Positions 47,626 to 58,920 of a stretch of DNA of 64,000 bases are shown in pieces. The stretch covers positions 16,054,975 through 16,118,974 of the forward strand of contig CM063506.1 in assembly GCA_032207245.1 (NCBI GenBank), read 5' to 3'. Both the position numbers and the translations under genes were made by a program. Every line of letters starts with the position of its first letter. Position 1 is the first letter of the stretch. The notes beneath the pieces are model-generated. The model had not been told where the DNA came from and did not search any database. It was given only the letters and a program-made list of their open reading frames with translations. The DNA is from Pardosa pseudoannulata (Eukaryota > Arthropoda > Arachnida > Araneae > Lycosidae).

Positions 47626-48274
47626 CAGGGGCATACGCAAGGAGGGAGTTAGGGGTTTAGCCCCCCCCCCTTGAGCTCAAACAAAATGCAAAAATAAAAA
47701 TTTTAGTAGAAATTATGCGGGCTATTAATTTTTAGAATTGGCACACTCCAAAGTTGAAGATATATTTTTTTTCTTCTAACAAAAATCTTTCTCAGTATTA
47801 TCCAGCTGTAGAAGACATTTTAAACGAACTTAAGAAAAAAAAAACCCCGTTGTTTAGATATTACTGTATAATTCAATAAATTTTTAGTTTGTTTGTATAC
47901 TGGTTTAATTCCCGATTGGTTGGTAAGTTATTTTTTCTTATTTTTCAGTCAAATTCACTGGTTTTCTATAGAATATTCAAATTTATACGGTTCTTATTTA
48001 GGTAGATGTTACATGAATAGATTTTCCATGATTAATTCCTACTTTTTAATAAAAATAAAATATTTTACCTTTTATTATAAAAAAAATTATGTTCTTAAAC
48101 CTAAAATATCAAATCAAAATTTAACTAAACAATGTCTAAATAAAAAGTCAAAATTGTCTAGCTGTCTAAATTAGGGAAATAATAGTGCTTTATTGCATAC
48201 TCGAATTTCTTTTAGTAGTTTCAGAAAATTATGAACACCCCCCCCCCCTTGAAAAAATTCTGCGTACTCCACTG
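47626..48274. mobile_element. hAT-like element, 649 bp
   Basis: Ends CAGGGGCATACGCA and TGCGTACTCCACTG are inverted with three mismatches. Flanks ATAATGTC and ATAACGAC match at six of eight positions. Poly-C runs mirror each other inside both ends. A 93-codon AT-rich ORF (47893-48174) has no transposase motif. Confidence 0.75.
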
Positions 48275-48282
48275 ATAACGAC

Positions 48283-48600
48283 TATTAGTGCTTTCATTTT
48301 TCTTTCACAGATAAAAGTTTATCGGTGTTAAAAATCCTTTCCAAATTTTTCTCATACTGCGAAAGTTACATACTATTACTTCATTTATCTATATATTCTG
48401 TATTTCACATGCAAAAGAAAGCAGTTTTCTCCTTTTATCATATTTCATAAATTTTTAATATATTACGTTTTAATTACTACACCTCCTGTCGTTTTATAAA
48501 GGTAACTGTATGTGATTACAAAACTAAATGTAACCAACTCATATTTTTTATCCGAATCAGTGAAATGTCTCATACTCGGAATGTCATGGAAAGAAGCAAG
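48283..48600. other. No gene seen
   Basis: AT-rich spacer. Confidence 0.5.
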
Positions 48601-48776
48601 GGTTTGGTTCAGTGTAAGGAGCTACGTTCTACTGTGTTGAGACAGGGATATAGAGATTGGGACTTACTACTTAAGACCAACTCCGAACGTCCATGAACAT
48701 ACATGCTATTAAGGGGATTCGAACCCATGAATTCCGGTATAGAAGAGTAGCGCCTACCCATGTATGCCCTGTTCGG
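48601..48776 (-). mobile_element. SINE, family A, diverged
   Basis: GGTTTGGTTCAGTG, GACTTACTACTTAAGACCAA, then GGGGATTCGAACCCATG (B box) and a terminal CTGTTCGGC. Confidence 0.85.
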
Positions 48777-48884
48777 CATAAAGGGGGAAGGGTTTCAGGC
48801 ACAAGATTGCCTAGTGACAAACTTCGGGTGCCTAGGCGCACCCGACGGTTAAATCCCGAAAGATCTCGCGCACGTCAGCTGTTG

Positions 48885-49130
48885 TACCTCAGTCTTCAAA
48901 GGCAACGCTCTCGTAACTGGAGGGTTGCGGGTTCGGAGCCCCAGCCGGCCTAAGATCCGCCGTGTTCGTTAAAGGTGACTGGGGCACGTAAAATATGTTT
49001 AGGGTCACAATGTCCTCCAAGTTCTCAATCAATACCTCTGGGGGTGGCAGGTCAAGCCTATGAGTCTTCTGCTTGGCCCATGCTTCAAAACTACGAAGAC
49101 CCACTTGAGCATAAATCGTACTTCCACTCT
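48885..49130 (+). mobile_element. SINE, family C, tRNA-headed
   Basis: CTCAGTCTTCAAAGGCAACG precedes GCGGGTTCGGAGCCCC, a decayed B box. The body reads GTTAAAGGTGACTGGGGCAC, GTCACAATGTCCTCCAAGTT and CTCTGGGGGTGGCAGGTC. The body looks like a SINE I associate with spiders, from memory only. The minus-strand ORFs across it are shadows. Confidence 0.65.
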
Positions 49131-49848
49131 ATCGGTACTCGTTAAAACGAAAGATTTATCCGTTTGACTTAATACGAGTAACGTATGGCTCAATCGTGTT
49201 TGGTTTGATCTAGTGGTATGAGAAATAACAACATGGTCTCGCTGTGTTCGGCAGGGAAATCTTTTAATAAGACTGGACGGCTGTTTGATCAAGACCTGCT
49301 AGGTAATCACCTGTTGCTGTTTCTCTAGATATTTCCTGTGTTTCGGCCTAGTGACATGAGCGCGCGAAATCTATAAATCACATCTGCTCTAAAGATTTAT
49401 ATAGCTACTTGCTCGTTATCGCCAGGTCGATGGTTCTACCCCCCCCCCACGATGACAAATATTCTAATCATTGTTTAAACCGTTATTTTCACTTAAATGA
49501 GTTATTTTATATTATTTCGAAGCTATTTAATTCATTTTCTGATTTTCAAACTTTTATTTTCATATTTTAATTAATTTTTAAACATTTTTAACTCTACATC
49601 AAATTTTTATTTTCAACGTTGTTCTGATGTCCTTGGCCAAAAAATATTTTTGAGTTTTTTCTATCCCTAAACTCTCTACTCTTTAGTTACTGTGTTACGA
49701 ACTCACGAATCCACCATTCTATCATCATCTTTCATCTTTTAATTGTTTATGCTCTGCTCTGTCAATTTCTCTGCTTACTGTAAGAAATCTCTGGATTTGA
49801 GGGCTTGGCCCAGGTAATCCAGTTCACCCATCATCTTGAAGGTCTTGA
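49131..49848. other. No gene seen
   Basis: Mixed composition to 49440 with a C8 run, then AT-rich. Nothing recognised. Confidence 0.5.
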
Positions 49849-50012
49849 AGGAATTATATAGACTCGGTCTCTCGGTCGAATTAATGTTTAACGCGATATG
49901 CAGCTATTTGTTTGACAGAAAATTTAATCTGGTACATAATAAAAAATTAACATAAATAATGTGTACGTATTAACATATACTACAAATATAAAATCTACAA
50001 AATTAATATACA
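49849..50012 (+). repeat. Dispersed direct repeat, unit 1
   Basis: Shares ACAGAAAATTTAATC, TTAACGCGATAT and ATAATGTGTACGTATTA-type blocks with 52059-52250, in the same orientation about 2.2 kb away. Nature unknown. Confidence 0.8.
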
Positions 50013-50205
50013 AAAAATGAAATTTATAAAATAATATTTTCAAAAACAAAATCAAAAGACAACTTAAAAGAGAAATGAAGAAGATGAATCCGAGCAGGAG
50101 CATGTACAGTTATTTTTCTAACAAGGTGCTTGGAGATCACTTCACTTGCGTGTTTATTTATTTCTACGGCTCGTTCCCTTCTCCATGTATATATATTCTT
50201 TTGTG
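50013..50205. other. No gene seen
   Basis: AT-rich spacer. Confidence 0.5.
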
Positions 50206-50420
50206 ATGATCAGCGTGGGGAAGGGGTAGAATCCACGAGTGTCGTCTTCGAGCATGGCAGGTGGAAGGAACACCTTCCTGTATATACCCAGTGTGCACGA
50301 CAAATTTGTGCGTCTGTGCGACCTCTCGGTAGAAGGTCAGCAGGTGGGAGAGAGGTACGTAATAGGGATTTAAAATCCCCGCTCCTGAGGATAATCAGAA
50401 TTGAAGGGAATATCTAGCAA
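50206..50420 (+). mobile_element. SINE, family D-related
   Basis: CGTCTTCGAGCATGG may be a decayed B box. The body block CCTCTCGGTAGAAGGTCAGC and GGGAGAGAGGTACG parallels 13935-13970. The head is not well defined. Confidence 0.45.
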
Positions 50421-50689
50421 GGGATCACCAACAACTTACACCCATCAGGGTAGATGTCCCTTGGTGAATTATCAAACCAGAGAGGGGTAGAAGAGTCATT
50501 TCCCCTCGGAAATAAACATATACATTAATATTCCAAAATTTGGCTAGATAAAAAGGAAAATTTTCACTATTTATTCCTTTTCTTATTCGTTTTCTGTTGA
50601 TAAGATTCCATATTAAGCTTCATTGCCTACTTTATTAATCTGACGATCTCACAATTATAATCTTCTTTAATAATGATCCTTGAAGCCCA
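50421..50689. other. No gene seen
   Basis: Spacer. May contain the tail of the preceding SINE. Confidence 0.4.
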
Positions 50690-50958
50690 ATGGCGTTGGT
50701 AAGAGCTTTGCGCTTCCCGAAGACAGGTCCGAGGTTCGATCCTCGGACTGGGCAAGGTAGACTCAGCCTTTCATCCCTTCAGTGGGTAGACAAACTGAGG
50801 ATCAAGCATACTTGAGAACTAAACATTGGGGGTTCCGCATAAGGTTGACCACCTAACTGGAACATATACTTTGCACCCCAGGGACCTTGGCTCGTAAACG
50901 GAGATTGGCACCGTAGGCCCTAGTAGCTTATAGGGGCTGTTGCGTCGACGAGTTTAGT
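50690..50958 (+). mobile_element. SINE, family B, tRNA-headed, well preserved
   Basis: The head GCCCAATGGCGTTGGTAAGA to CCTCGGACTGGGCA is a near-complete tRNA-like module: acceptor-like GCCCA/TGGGC pairing, A box TGGCGTTGGTAAGAG, B box GAGGTTCGATCCTCG with a paired T-arm. The body contains CAGCCTTTCATCCCTTCAG, GAACTAAACATTGGGGGTTC and GACCACCTAACTGGAACATA. A tRNA finder may report the head as a tRNA. Continuous fusion to the body makes a SINE more likely. Confidence 0.85.
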
Positions 50959-51196
50959 TTAATAAAGATCCTTTTTTAAACCCTTAGCTTTCATTCTTAC
51001 AGTGGTTCCAGAAATCTTCGAAGGTTAGGACATATCTCAGAATAACAATATGTATGTGTGTATGCATTGATTTTCCTTCAAAACTAGAGTAAAATAAAAT
51101 GTCTTATTGGTAGTTTACATAAATAGTAGTAGTAACTGTAGCTTCATTGAACTATTTTTCTCAAATACCAGCTTAATCTTAATTGGCTTCTACCTG

Positions 51197-51235
<39 letters not shown>

Positions 51236-52058
51236 TCTATGCCCGTGCTCAATTCATATTTTTATACAAAGTATATCCTCAAATTGTTGACGGCAAAGTA
51301 AACAATTGCGTGAAAGTATTCAATAAGCAAAATACGTCAAATTTATTAGTCATTCGTAGGCGTAGAGAGGAAAGACGTGTCAAATAAAACCCAGTAATTA
51401 ATTCCCTAATAGCAACTCAGTTTACATCCGTTTTACAACATTTCTGAAATAAACCCGGCAGGGAAGAGCCGTAGTGGGAAGTGTTACAACGTGTTACGTC
51501 CGTTTCCGCGACTCAACGTAAAGTTGTGAAAACGTAAAGTGTCCACGTGTTCTCAAGCATCGGATGATGTTTTAATCAGTCAAAATACTGGCAACGGCGC
51601 GCAATTACACGCGCGAAACATTTCTTGGTATAAACACTGATTCCTTTTCCGGATGCGATATCTCTTTACAACCCAAAACGTCAATCGTTGTCTATAATTA
51701 GACTATTGAGATATAATAAACATGTTTTTCCAGATATGCACCAGTCTTATACGGTTTCACTTGCGAATCAATAAATACTCTTAATGTAATCAATTTCCAC
51801 AATATCAATCCGTTTTAAATTATAATAAATACTAGGTCTTATATCTTGAGTAGTGGTTAACATTACGCAGTTCCACAAAGTGAGTATAAGATCGATTCCT
51901 GAACACTTGGATGTATATATATGTGTATATCCTTCTTATATGGAGTAATGTTGACTCTCCAAATGTACTCTCATAATGGTGAACAAGTCGGCTGAGAGGG
52001 AAAATGAGTTGCGAATTTGTTTAGCGAAATTTTTAACATTTTATTTTTACCATAGTCA
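50959..52058. other. No gene seen; CpG-bearing patch
   Basis: 37-bp A run at 51197-51233. From about 51410 to 51640 the sequence is GC-richer with several CGCG strings and no ORF. The rest is AT-rich. Confidence 0.4.
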
Positions 52059-52250
52059 AGAATAATATATACTCAGTCTCTCAGTTGAACTAATGATTAA
52101 CGCGATATATAGCTAACTATTTAACAGAAAATTTAATCGGGAACATAATACAAAATTAACTTAAATAATGTGTATGTATTAGCATACCAACAAATATATA
52201 ATCTACAAGGAATTTTTTACAAACTCTACCTGAAATCTACTAAATTAATA
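52059..52250 (+). repeat. Dispersed direct repeat, unit 2
   Basis: Second unit of the repeat at 49849-50012, with an extra ~40 bp near the end. It abuts the Tigger-like element. Confidence 0.8.
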
Positions 52251-52760
52251 CAATGGGTTCCACTTAATGTGATCGCGATTAATTTTTTCAATCGCTTATT
52301 GTTATCGAAATCCCTTGGTTCCGATTTTCTCTATTCATTCGTATGTTAAAATTATCGCTTTATGTGATCGGTTTTATTACATCGGTTAATGTTATCAGTT
52401 TTCAAACCTCATTTTAACTGGCAAAGGAATATTCAGAATGTATTCAGAATCAACCCAATCTTTTCTTTCCCTTCGCTGTTATTTGAATTTTCGAGAATTC
52501 TCCCTCTTCCACGTAGGGAAATTGGGAATGAACAAAGGAATGGGAAATTTTTCAGAAATACGCGCACCCTGCCGATGGTCATTGGTTGTCAGATAAGCAG
52601 AAGGCAACATATTTTTATAAGAACTGAGAAGGAGCGTATTCACATTTTATGCCTTGCTCGTTTACATGCAGCTTGTCGATATGGAAGCCAGAAAGCGAAA
52701 TGATTTAACATTAAAACAAAAGATCGAAATTTTAAATCATTATGACAGGTTGATGGAACC
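52251..52760 (+). mobile_element. Tigger/pogo-like transposon, 5' end
   Basis: Starts CAATGGGTTCCACTTAATGT after TA. The 5' region is rich in GTGATCGxxxTTAATGTTATC-type repeats, a layout seen at Tigger ends. The transposase start follows at 52681. The element is cut by a Helitron at about 52755. Its remainder is not in this window. Confidence 0.75.
52681..52752 (+). pseudogene. Tigger/pogo transposase, N-terminal CENP-B helix-turn-helix
   Basis: ATG at 52681 opens MEAR then KRNDLTLKQKIEILNHYD, the first helices of the CENP-B-type DNA-binding domain that begins pogo-family transposases (family pattern KRxxLTLxxKxxIIxxxE). After about 24 codons it runs into Helitron sequence. The preceding 104-codon ORF in another frame (52389-52703) is terminal repeat DNA and not a gene. 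Confidence 0.8.
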
Positions 52761-53616
52761 CATGATGAAGCGTTTGGACCTGAAACGGATAAAGGCATCC
52801 ATATTGGATTCTTGATGAGTTAGGGTTAGAAAAATTCAAACGAGTAAAGTTTATTCTCTCCTAAACTATCAACCCAATTCTAAAATAAATTGGTGTAAAT
52901 ATGCTTCATATTACAGAGAAAAATACCGTCGTCTTTAAAACGTTCGAAATCCACCCCTTCCCCCATTTCGAGCTTTTAATACATTATTTCAAGCCCTATT
53001 TTTTCAGCTTAAGGATTAAATTTATAAATTTATCACATAATAAATAGGTAAAAATAACATTTTTTCTAGCATCATGACGTCATTCCTTTAACCATCTCAT
53101 TTAATCATTTCTTATTTTAAATTACTTAAATATTGTCTGCATTATTTTCGTAAGTTTTATCATCGAACTTAGATATTACGTCAATAATTTTCATTTATAT
53201 TTGGCTTAAATAATAGATTAGGTACATATGTGATAATTTTAAATTTAATCATCGATTATTTTTGGTTGCAATGAAAATTTTATCACCGGTATAAGCAATA
53301 AATTCTTTTCATAAAAATCTAGGAGTCTATTTCATAGACTAATAAATATCTAGCGGTTTTTTTTAAAGAAGTTTGTGTGTTTGTTATTTATACATAACCA
53401 CACAGTTTGACTAAATGAATTCCACGTGATTATAAATTGTATTCACAGTATCGGAAGACTTTAGAAGAGTATGAAGTTTAACAAATTATTGACCGTGTAC
53501 CAGATAATTCTCAATCTAAAAACAAACATTTTTTTTAACCTGTCTCATAGGGTACTTTACAATTCCGGAAAATTAAAAATTTTACTGATCCTGTCATATG
53601 ACTGGCTATATGCTAG
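52760..53616 (+). mobile_element. Helitron, non-autonomous, copy 2, 5' truncated
   Basis: Matches copy 1 from ATGAAGCGKTTGGAC onward and ends with hairpin CCTGTCATATGACTGG, then CTATATGCTAG before T. It carries an internal stretch (about 53310-53520) missing from copy 1 but present in copy 3. The start is lost at the Tigger junction. Confidence 0.88.
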
Positions 53617-53819
53617 TTTAGAATAAAGGCCTTATTACAGATCAACCTGTTCTAGATGAAAATGCTATGGATTGAATTTACGATTCCTTTTACCAATGAA
53701 AAATTTGCGGATTTCTCGTGTAACAGCTAAAAATGTTTAACTGATTAAAAGCCTTATGCGTTAACTTAAACTAAAATAATGCTGTTAGAAATGTTTCACT
53801 ATCACACGAGAAATCCATG

Positions 53820-53885
53820 ATGGTTTTGTTTTGTTTGGAGAGCTATGGTCTACTTCTTTGCTACAAGAGGGTTAACGAGACCGTC
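53820..53885 (-). mobile_element. SINE, family A, tail fragment
   Basis: TGGTTTTGTTTTGTTTGGAG to GGGTTAACGAGACCGTC. Body-side fragment without the tRNA head. Confidence 0.8.
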
Positions 53886-53965
53886 TTAGAAACGAATCAT
53901 AGAATCGAAAAGCGAATCATAAAATTAACCCCTTGCTTTTGCAACAAGTGCATTTTGGTGTGTGT

Positions 53966-54690
53966 TGTAACGCCTTCAATATTTTAAAGTGAAAGGTAAT
54001 GTGAAGAATGGATCACAGTCAAAGATAAAGTTGGAAATTTACTTTTATTCTTGGTTAACTACGGCTATTTACAAAGGAATGTTAATTCCCAAATCATGTA
54101 GAACTGCAAATGATGGTTACCGGTAAAACTTCCTCACGACGATCACAGACTAAAGAAAAACAAGATATTTAATAATCTCTTACAAGTGGGGAGGCTTTTC
54201 AGGGTGCAATCAAATCCAGTTTATCCCCCGTTTGGTATCCGAGACTCTGCCGCTCCCTATATGAGCGGACTTTACGAATCTCCCGAACCAGAAAACTGGC
54301 TCCGGTAACAAACGCGAAAGCCTCCACACGAGGTCAACACACCTACGTAAAAAAATGACGAAAAGCCCCGAGTCGCAAAATTGTAGGCTTTTTATACCTA
54401 GGGGGTCAGTTACGGTCCCGCCAACTATTTTTTGGGTCAGTTAAGATCCCAGTTACTTGAGAACTCCAGCTAAAGTTAAAGTTATATTTTTTTAGCTGAA
54501 TTCTCATTCGCTGGCTGTCCATTTACGGAATTTCCGAGCATTCATTAACGAGATCCATCAGGGGCGTATTCGTCTATTCAGTCCGATTGTGAAGATCCCA
54601 GACTCTGCGACGCCAAGCTATTGTCCAGATAAACAGGTGTACTTCGATCGGCTGTTTTGGCCCGTGCTAGGACAAAGGGGAGTCTTCACA
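53966..54690 (-). mobile_element. Solo LTR, family L1, copy 2
   Basis: TGTAACGCC...GTCTTCACA with perfect 4-bp duplication GTGT (53962-53965, 54691-54694). TATAAA on minus (54396-54391). 725 bp, collinear with 45523-46232. Confidence 0.92.
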
Positions 54691-55132
54691 GTGTTAATCG
54701 TCTGAAAAATTTTCTGCATTATACTAGAAATCCGTGCATTCTTAATCGATTAATAGATTCGTAAACTGAATATCTTGTTTTTTCAATGTGTGCATGTTGG
54801 CTTGTGATAAGGCCGTAACAGGAAAAGAAAATAGAATGAAGTTTTTAAAGTCCATGAAATATCTTTGATCCAGACCATAGGCAAGGGAAGGGATTTAGGG
54901 GATCATTCCCTCCCCGAAATTCCTAAATTCTAAAAGACCGTTTAGTGGAAAGAAAACTGACCACGTATGTGGGTGTGTCATCTGCCTAATTGTGCATAGA
55001 CAACAGTATTCTCAAACAGAGACTGCTTCAGGTGTAAATGTCTTGCGGGACCGCATGCTTTTATCTACACGTAATCTACTGCATATCGTCTTCCTGTCTG
55101 GAGTGCTTCATGGTGAGTATTTTAAGACAGAG

Positions 55133-55276
55133 GGGCTTACTCTGGACGTTGCGAGTCTTTTCGAACGTTCGTTGTGACGTCAGATTGCGGACAATATGCG
55201 AGCAAACGGTCAAGCTGATGTCAAAGGGAAGTCACAACGAACGTGAGAACCGACTCACAACGTCGAGAGTAAGCCC
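55133..55276. mobile_element. Small TIR element, family M1, copy 2
   Basis: Ends GGGCTTACTCTGGACGTTG and CAACGTCGAGAGTAAGCCC. The inverted repeats extend about 46 bp each, so a single strand could fold along most of its length. Related to 31589-31738. No clear target duplication. Confidence 0.85.
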
Positions 55277-55386
55277 TAGATTCTATCTTCTAAAATATCT
55301 TCAAATTATTACGTTAGACTAGATTTTGGTGTATAGCGAAATGAGAGAGAAATTTAAAGGAATAAATGTAAAAACAGTTTTTAATG

Positions 55387-56401
55387 TTAACACTTTACCG
55401 ACCGGTAGCGGTTCGAACATACTATGCCCTTTCACCGCCCGCTCAGCCGCAGATCATCCGAGACACCGGCTCGGTTTCGGTAATTTTTGCCGGATTATAT
55501 GTTTTGATTGACAGTCTACCTCTCCACGGAATTAAACATTCATCTAGAGACAATTGTTGATCTGGTTTATATACGTTGTTAAATTTTTCCTTGAAATAAT
55601 CAATGACAGGCTGGACCTTCACCAGCCTATGCGAATTGGGAGAAATATCGTTATTATTACAAAAATGCCAGCTTTGCATTATTTGTAAAAATCTGTTCCT
55701 GCTCATAACCTTCGAGAAGAACGGCGTTTCTATAGATGGATCTGTAGACCAATAATCGTAGAGAACTTCCTTCTTTACTTGTCCCATGAGAATGATCAGG
55801 CCCAAAAATTTCTTCCTTTCAGTCCCCGTGACGTCTTTCTTTTTTTTTCGTTTTTGATGTAATTCTATATTTTTCCGCAATTTGATAATAATAGACTCCC
55901 TCACGAAGTGCTCAATCAGTTCACTTCCAATGAATAAATTCCCAATATCCATTACGCTTTCGGAGGAACTTGGCATAATTTTTACGCCAGAGCTGCCTTC
56001 GAAAGGTTCCAAAATTATACTCTTGATTTATACTCATTCTCGTTCGTTGACCATGTATCATTGTTGTCTTCACCATTATTATTCATGTCCTCGTCTTCTG
56101 AATCACTATAATATTAGCTGTACAGGACGTCGCTTTCGAATGGCTATACTACTGCTATCACTTTCGTCACCAGTACTATTTGCTGAACGGCAGTCAAGAC
56201 AATCTGACAGGTCGTCGAGATAAAACTCGCCGAGACTACCCTTTCCATTCATTTCTAAGGGCTAAAGCTTAGAAAAAATCACCGATTATCTGAATAAAGA
56301 ATGCGAAATGCTTTCTGCTTGCTACTTGTCAATCTAACCTAACCAAATCTAACAGAAAGATCAAAAGTCGATTAATCGACGACCGGTCAGTAAAGTGTTA
56401 A
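55387..56401 (-). mobile_element. piggyBac element, internally deleted, 1015 bp
   Basis: TTAA at 55387-55390 and 56398-56401. Ends CACTTTACCGACCGGT and ACCGGTCAGTAAAGTG are inverted with one mismatch. It retains the N-terminal half of its transposase, so it is the partial descendant of an autonomous copy and distinct from the P1-P3 MITEs. Nested in a hAT-like element. Confidence 0.95.
55443..56252 (-). pseudogene. piggyBac transposase, N-terminal half, two frameshifts
   Basis: ATG at 56252-56250 opens MNGKGSLGEFYLDDLSDCL, then an acidic segment (DSEDEDMNNNGEDNN) in a second frame, then the main frame to 55443: PFEGSSGVKIMP, FIGSELIEHFVRESI, GTERKKFLGLIILMGQVKK, YWSTDPSIETPFFSKVMSRN, RFLQIMQSWHFCNN, and DQQLSLDECLIPWRGRLSIK. 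The Asp in SLDE corresponds to the first catalytic Asp of the piggyBac DDD triad. Sequence is lost after YNPAK, removing the other two catalytic Asp residues and the C-terminal Cys-rich finger. No ATG begins the main frame; the first residue predicted there would need TTG. It is inactive. Confidence 0.93.
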
Positions 56402-56639
56402 TTTTACTAATAAATTCATAGCGCAGATACTTTATTACTTATTCTAAACTTTAAATTTGTTCATTATATCATTTTTTAATCATTTTGTTATTTTAAAACC
56501 ACTTTGTGTTATGGTATTCATTAGGGGTATACATACTTAAGTGAACTTGTTGTTTTACTGAAATATCATTCACAAAAAACAGTCTTTCCCCTTGGTCCCC
56601 CTCATAAAATAATGTCTAGCTACGGCCTTGTCTTTGATC

Positions 56640-57022
56640 ATCATAGATTACTTGAATTTTGCTTTGCACACTGATGAATGCATAAATATCGCCCTATTTG
56701 TATGGTAACAAATGCTCTCTAGTTTTATTATATGAAAGAATATTTTTTTTATTTGTTATCATACCTTTCAAAGAGGAATATAAATTTAAGATTCTTTTTT
56801 AGAAATAAGATTCATATCTTTATCTTATAGGGTTCACATTACGTTTTTGCCATTTCCTCTTTTACTGTTGGATGTTGACATTTTCTTTCAAATATAATGA
56901 GTTTGAATCTTATCAGTCGCATTTTACTTGATCAATTCCTTGTTCAATATTATTATTTTCTTTCCTTCAGTTTAAATATTTTTTCCATTTACCCTAATGT
57001 TCGAAAACAGCAACTATTATAT
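56640..57022. other. No gene seen
   Basis: AT-rich spacer between the hAT cluster and a Helitron. Confidence 0.5.
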
Positions 57023-57023
57023 A

Positions 57024-57848
57024 CTAGCATATAGCCGGCATATGACGGGATTAGTAAAATTTTTAATTTTCCAGATTTGTAAAGTACCCGATGAGGTAGG
57101 TTTTTTTTTTGACTGAGAATTATCTGGTACAAGCTTGATAATTTGTTTATCTTCATACTCCTCTAAAGTCTCCCGATACTGTGAATGTAGTTTAGAATCA
57201 AATTAAATTCATTTAGTCAAACCGTGTGGTTATGTATAAAAAAAAAGACACAAACGAACAAATTACTTAATTTTTAAAGATGTATAACTTAAACTCTAGA
57301 TATTTATTAGTCCTTGAAATAGACTCCTAGACTTTTATGAAAAAATTTGTTGTTAATACCGGTGATAAAATTTTCATTGCATCAAAAAATAATCGATGAT
57401 TAATTTAAAATTATCTTATATGTACTTAATCTATTATTTAAGCCGAATATAAAAGAAAATTATTTATATAATATCTCAGTTCGGTGATAAAACGTATGAA
57501 AATAATGCAGACGATATTTAAATAATTTAAAATAAGAAAGGATTAAATGAGATGGTTAAAAGAATGACGTCATAATGCTAGAAAAAAAATGTTATTTTTA
57601 CCTATTTATTATGTGATAAACTTAATCACCTGCTCTTAACTGGGGAAAATAGGGCTTGATATAATGGCATTAAACACTCGAAAAGGGGGAAGAGGTGTAT
57701 TTCGAACTTTTTAAAGACTTGCTTTGAATTTTGCTAACCCTAACTCATCAAGAATCCAATATGGATGTCTCTATTCATTCCAGGTACAACCTCTTCATAA
57801 ATTCGAGGACAGACGGACAGATAACTTAGGTTATTATTATATAGGGGA
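57024..57848 (-). mobile_element. Helitron, non-autonomous, copy 3
   Basis: Complete copy. On the minus strand TCCCCTATATAATAATA starts at 57848 after A, and CTATATGCTAG ends at 57024 before T, preceded by the hairpin arm CCCGTCATATGCCGG. 825 bp. Confidence 0.92.
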
Positions 57849-58359
57849 TAGAGTTCCAGTAGAATTATCTACTTGGAATCCAAACTGCAAATAATTTTAT
57901 ATTCCTCTTGTATTCGTGGTTTTGCTCGGATTTCTCCTTTTATTTTTTAGTATTTTTTTCACCGTTGTTTACTATGGCAAAGACAAAGGGGCAGCGCTTT
58001 TGATAGCGCTCTGGGAACGCCATTCTTTTGTCCCATTCATTCATGTAGTGGCTTTTATAGCAATGAATGGCTGAATAAAACATGCACTGTTATATTCAGT
58101 GTTAGACCTTATGACTAGCAATTCAAGTCAAGAATGTTCTACACTGCAATTCTAAATCTCTTTTCGTAGCATTTCAAATTTTACACATTCCTACTTATGC
58201 AAGATCACACAAAAAGGACATTTTCCTTTCTTTACTAAATATTTTTCTCCTTTTTTCGATTTATACATATACGTAGATACACACACATATATAATACTTA
58301 AGATAGTAAGCTAATAAACTCTTACTTAAACTAATATACCGACATTTAAGAATAATCAA
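57849..58359. other. No gene seen
   Basis: AT-rich spacer. A CA/TA-rich stretch lies near 58270-58295. Confidence 0.5.
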
Positions 58360-58920
58360 TTAACACATTGTATGTGGGACACGTACTAGTACGTATTCTG
58401 ACGATTATACTTGAGCAAAGTCACGTACTAGTACGGGTTAGTGTAACAACATGTTTGTTTGTGGATCAAAAATAGTATATACAAGAATACGAAGCTGAAT
58501 GTTCTTGTCTACTACATAGATCCTGAAAAAATTTAGACAAATAAAAAACTGTTTTTACATTATTAGTTTTTATGATTACTCTTTTCATTTTTTATGATGT
58601 AAAAATGTTTATATATAACATAATTCGAAAATCTTAAAACTATATACTACTATTTCTATTTGATTTTTCATATTTACGATACTATTATAAATGTATCCAC
58701 TAAAAATTATATTTTTTGTTTACAAAAATCTTAGGGTTGTTATTCATATATTTCTATTTATATATTTGCTTATGTATTTCAATAGAAAATGCGAAAAGTT
58801 GGTTTAAAAATTAAATAATTTTCGATCTATTGAGATTTAACTGAATAACTAAATTTAAGCGCAAAACGCCAGCTCCCGGTACAATTCCGCTGCGAAATAT
58901 ATCCGCACACAATGTGTTAA
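58360..58920. mobile_element. piggyBac P1 MITE, copy 6
   Basis: TTAA at 58360-58363 and 58917-58920. Ends CACATTGTATGTGG and CCGCACACAATGTG. CGTACTAGTACG twice (about 58381 and 58427). Same orientation and subfamily as copy 1. Confidence 0.95.

Larger units (their letters stand above)
54871..56630. mobile_element. hAT-like element hosting two nested transposons
   Basis: Left end CAGACCATAGGCAAGG and right end TAGCTACGGCCTTG are imperfect inverted repeats. TCTTTGATC occurs directly outside both (54862-54870, 56631-56639), giving the 8-bp hAT duplication plus one shared base. Without the insertions at 55133-55276 and 55387-56401 about 600 bp remain, with no coding. Confidence 0.82.

Noticed and set aside
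50690..50760. Stand-alone tRNA gene
   Set aside because: The tRNA-like module is well paired but runs directly into a SINE body, so it is the SINE head.
52389..52703. 104-codon ORF
   Set aside because: It covers the terminal repeat region of the Tigger-like element. The real transposase start is in another frame at 52681.
45523..54690. One 9-kb retrotransposon bounded by the L1 LTRs at 45523 and 53966
   Set aside because: Each LTR has its own different 4-bp duplication, and the DNA between consists of unrelated elements with no gag or pol.
55882..56223. 113-codon plus-strand ORF
   Set aside because: It is antisense to the piggyBac transposase N-terminus.
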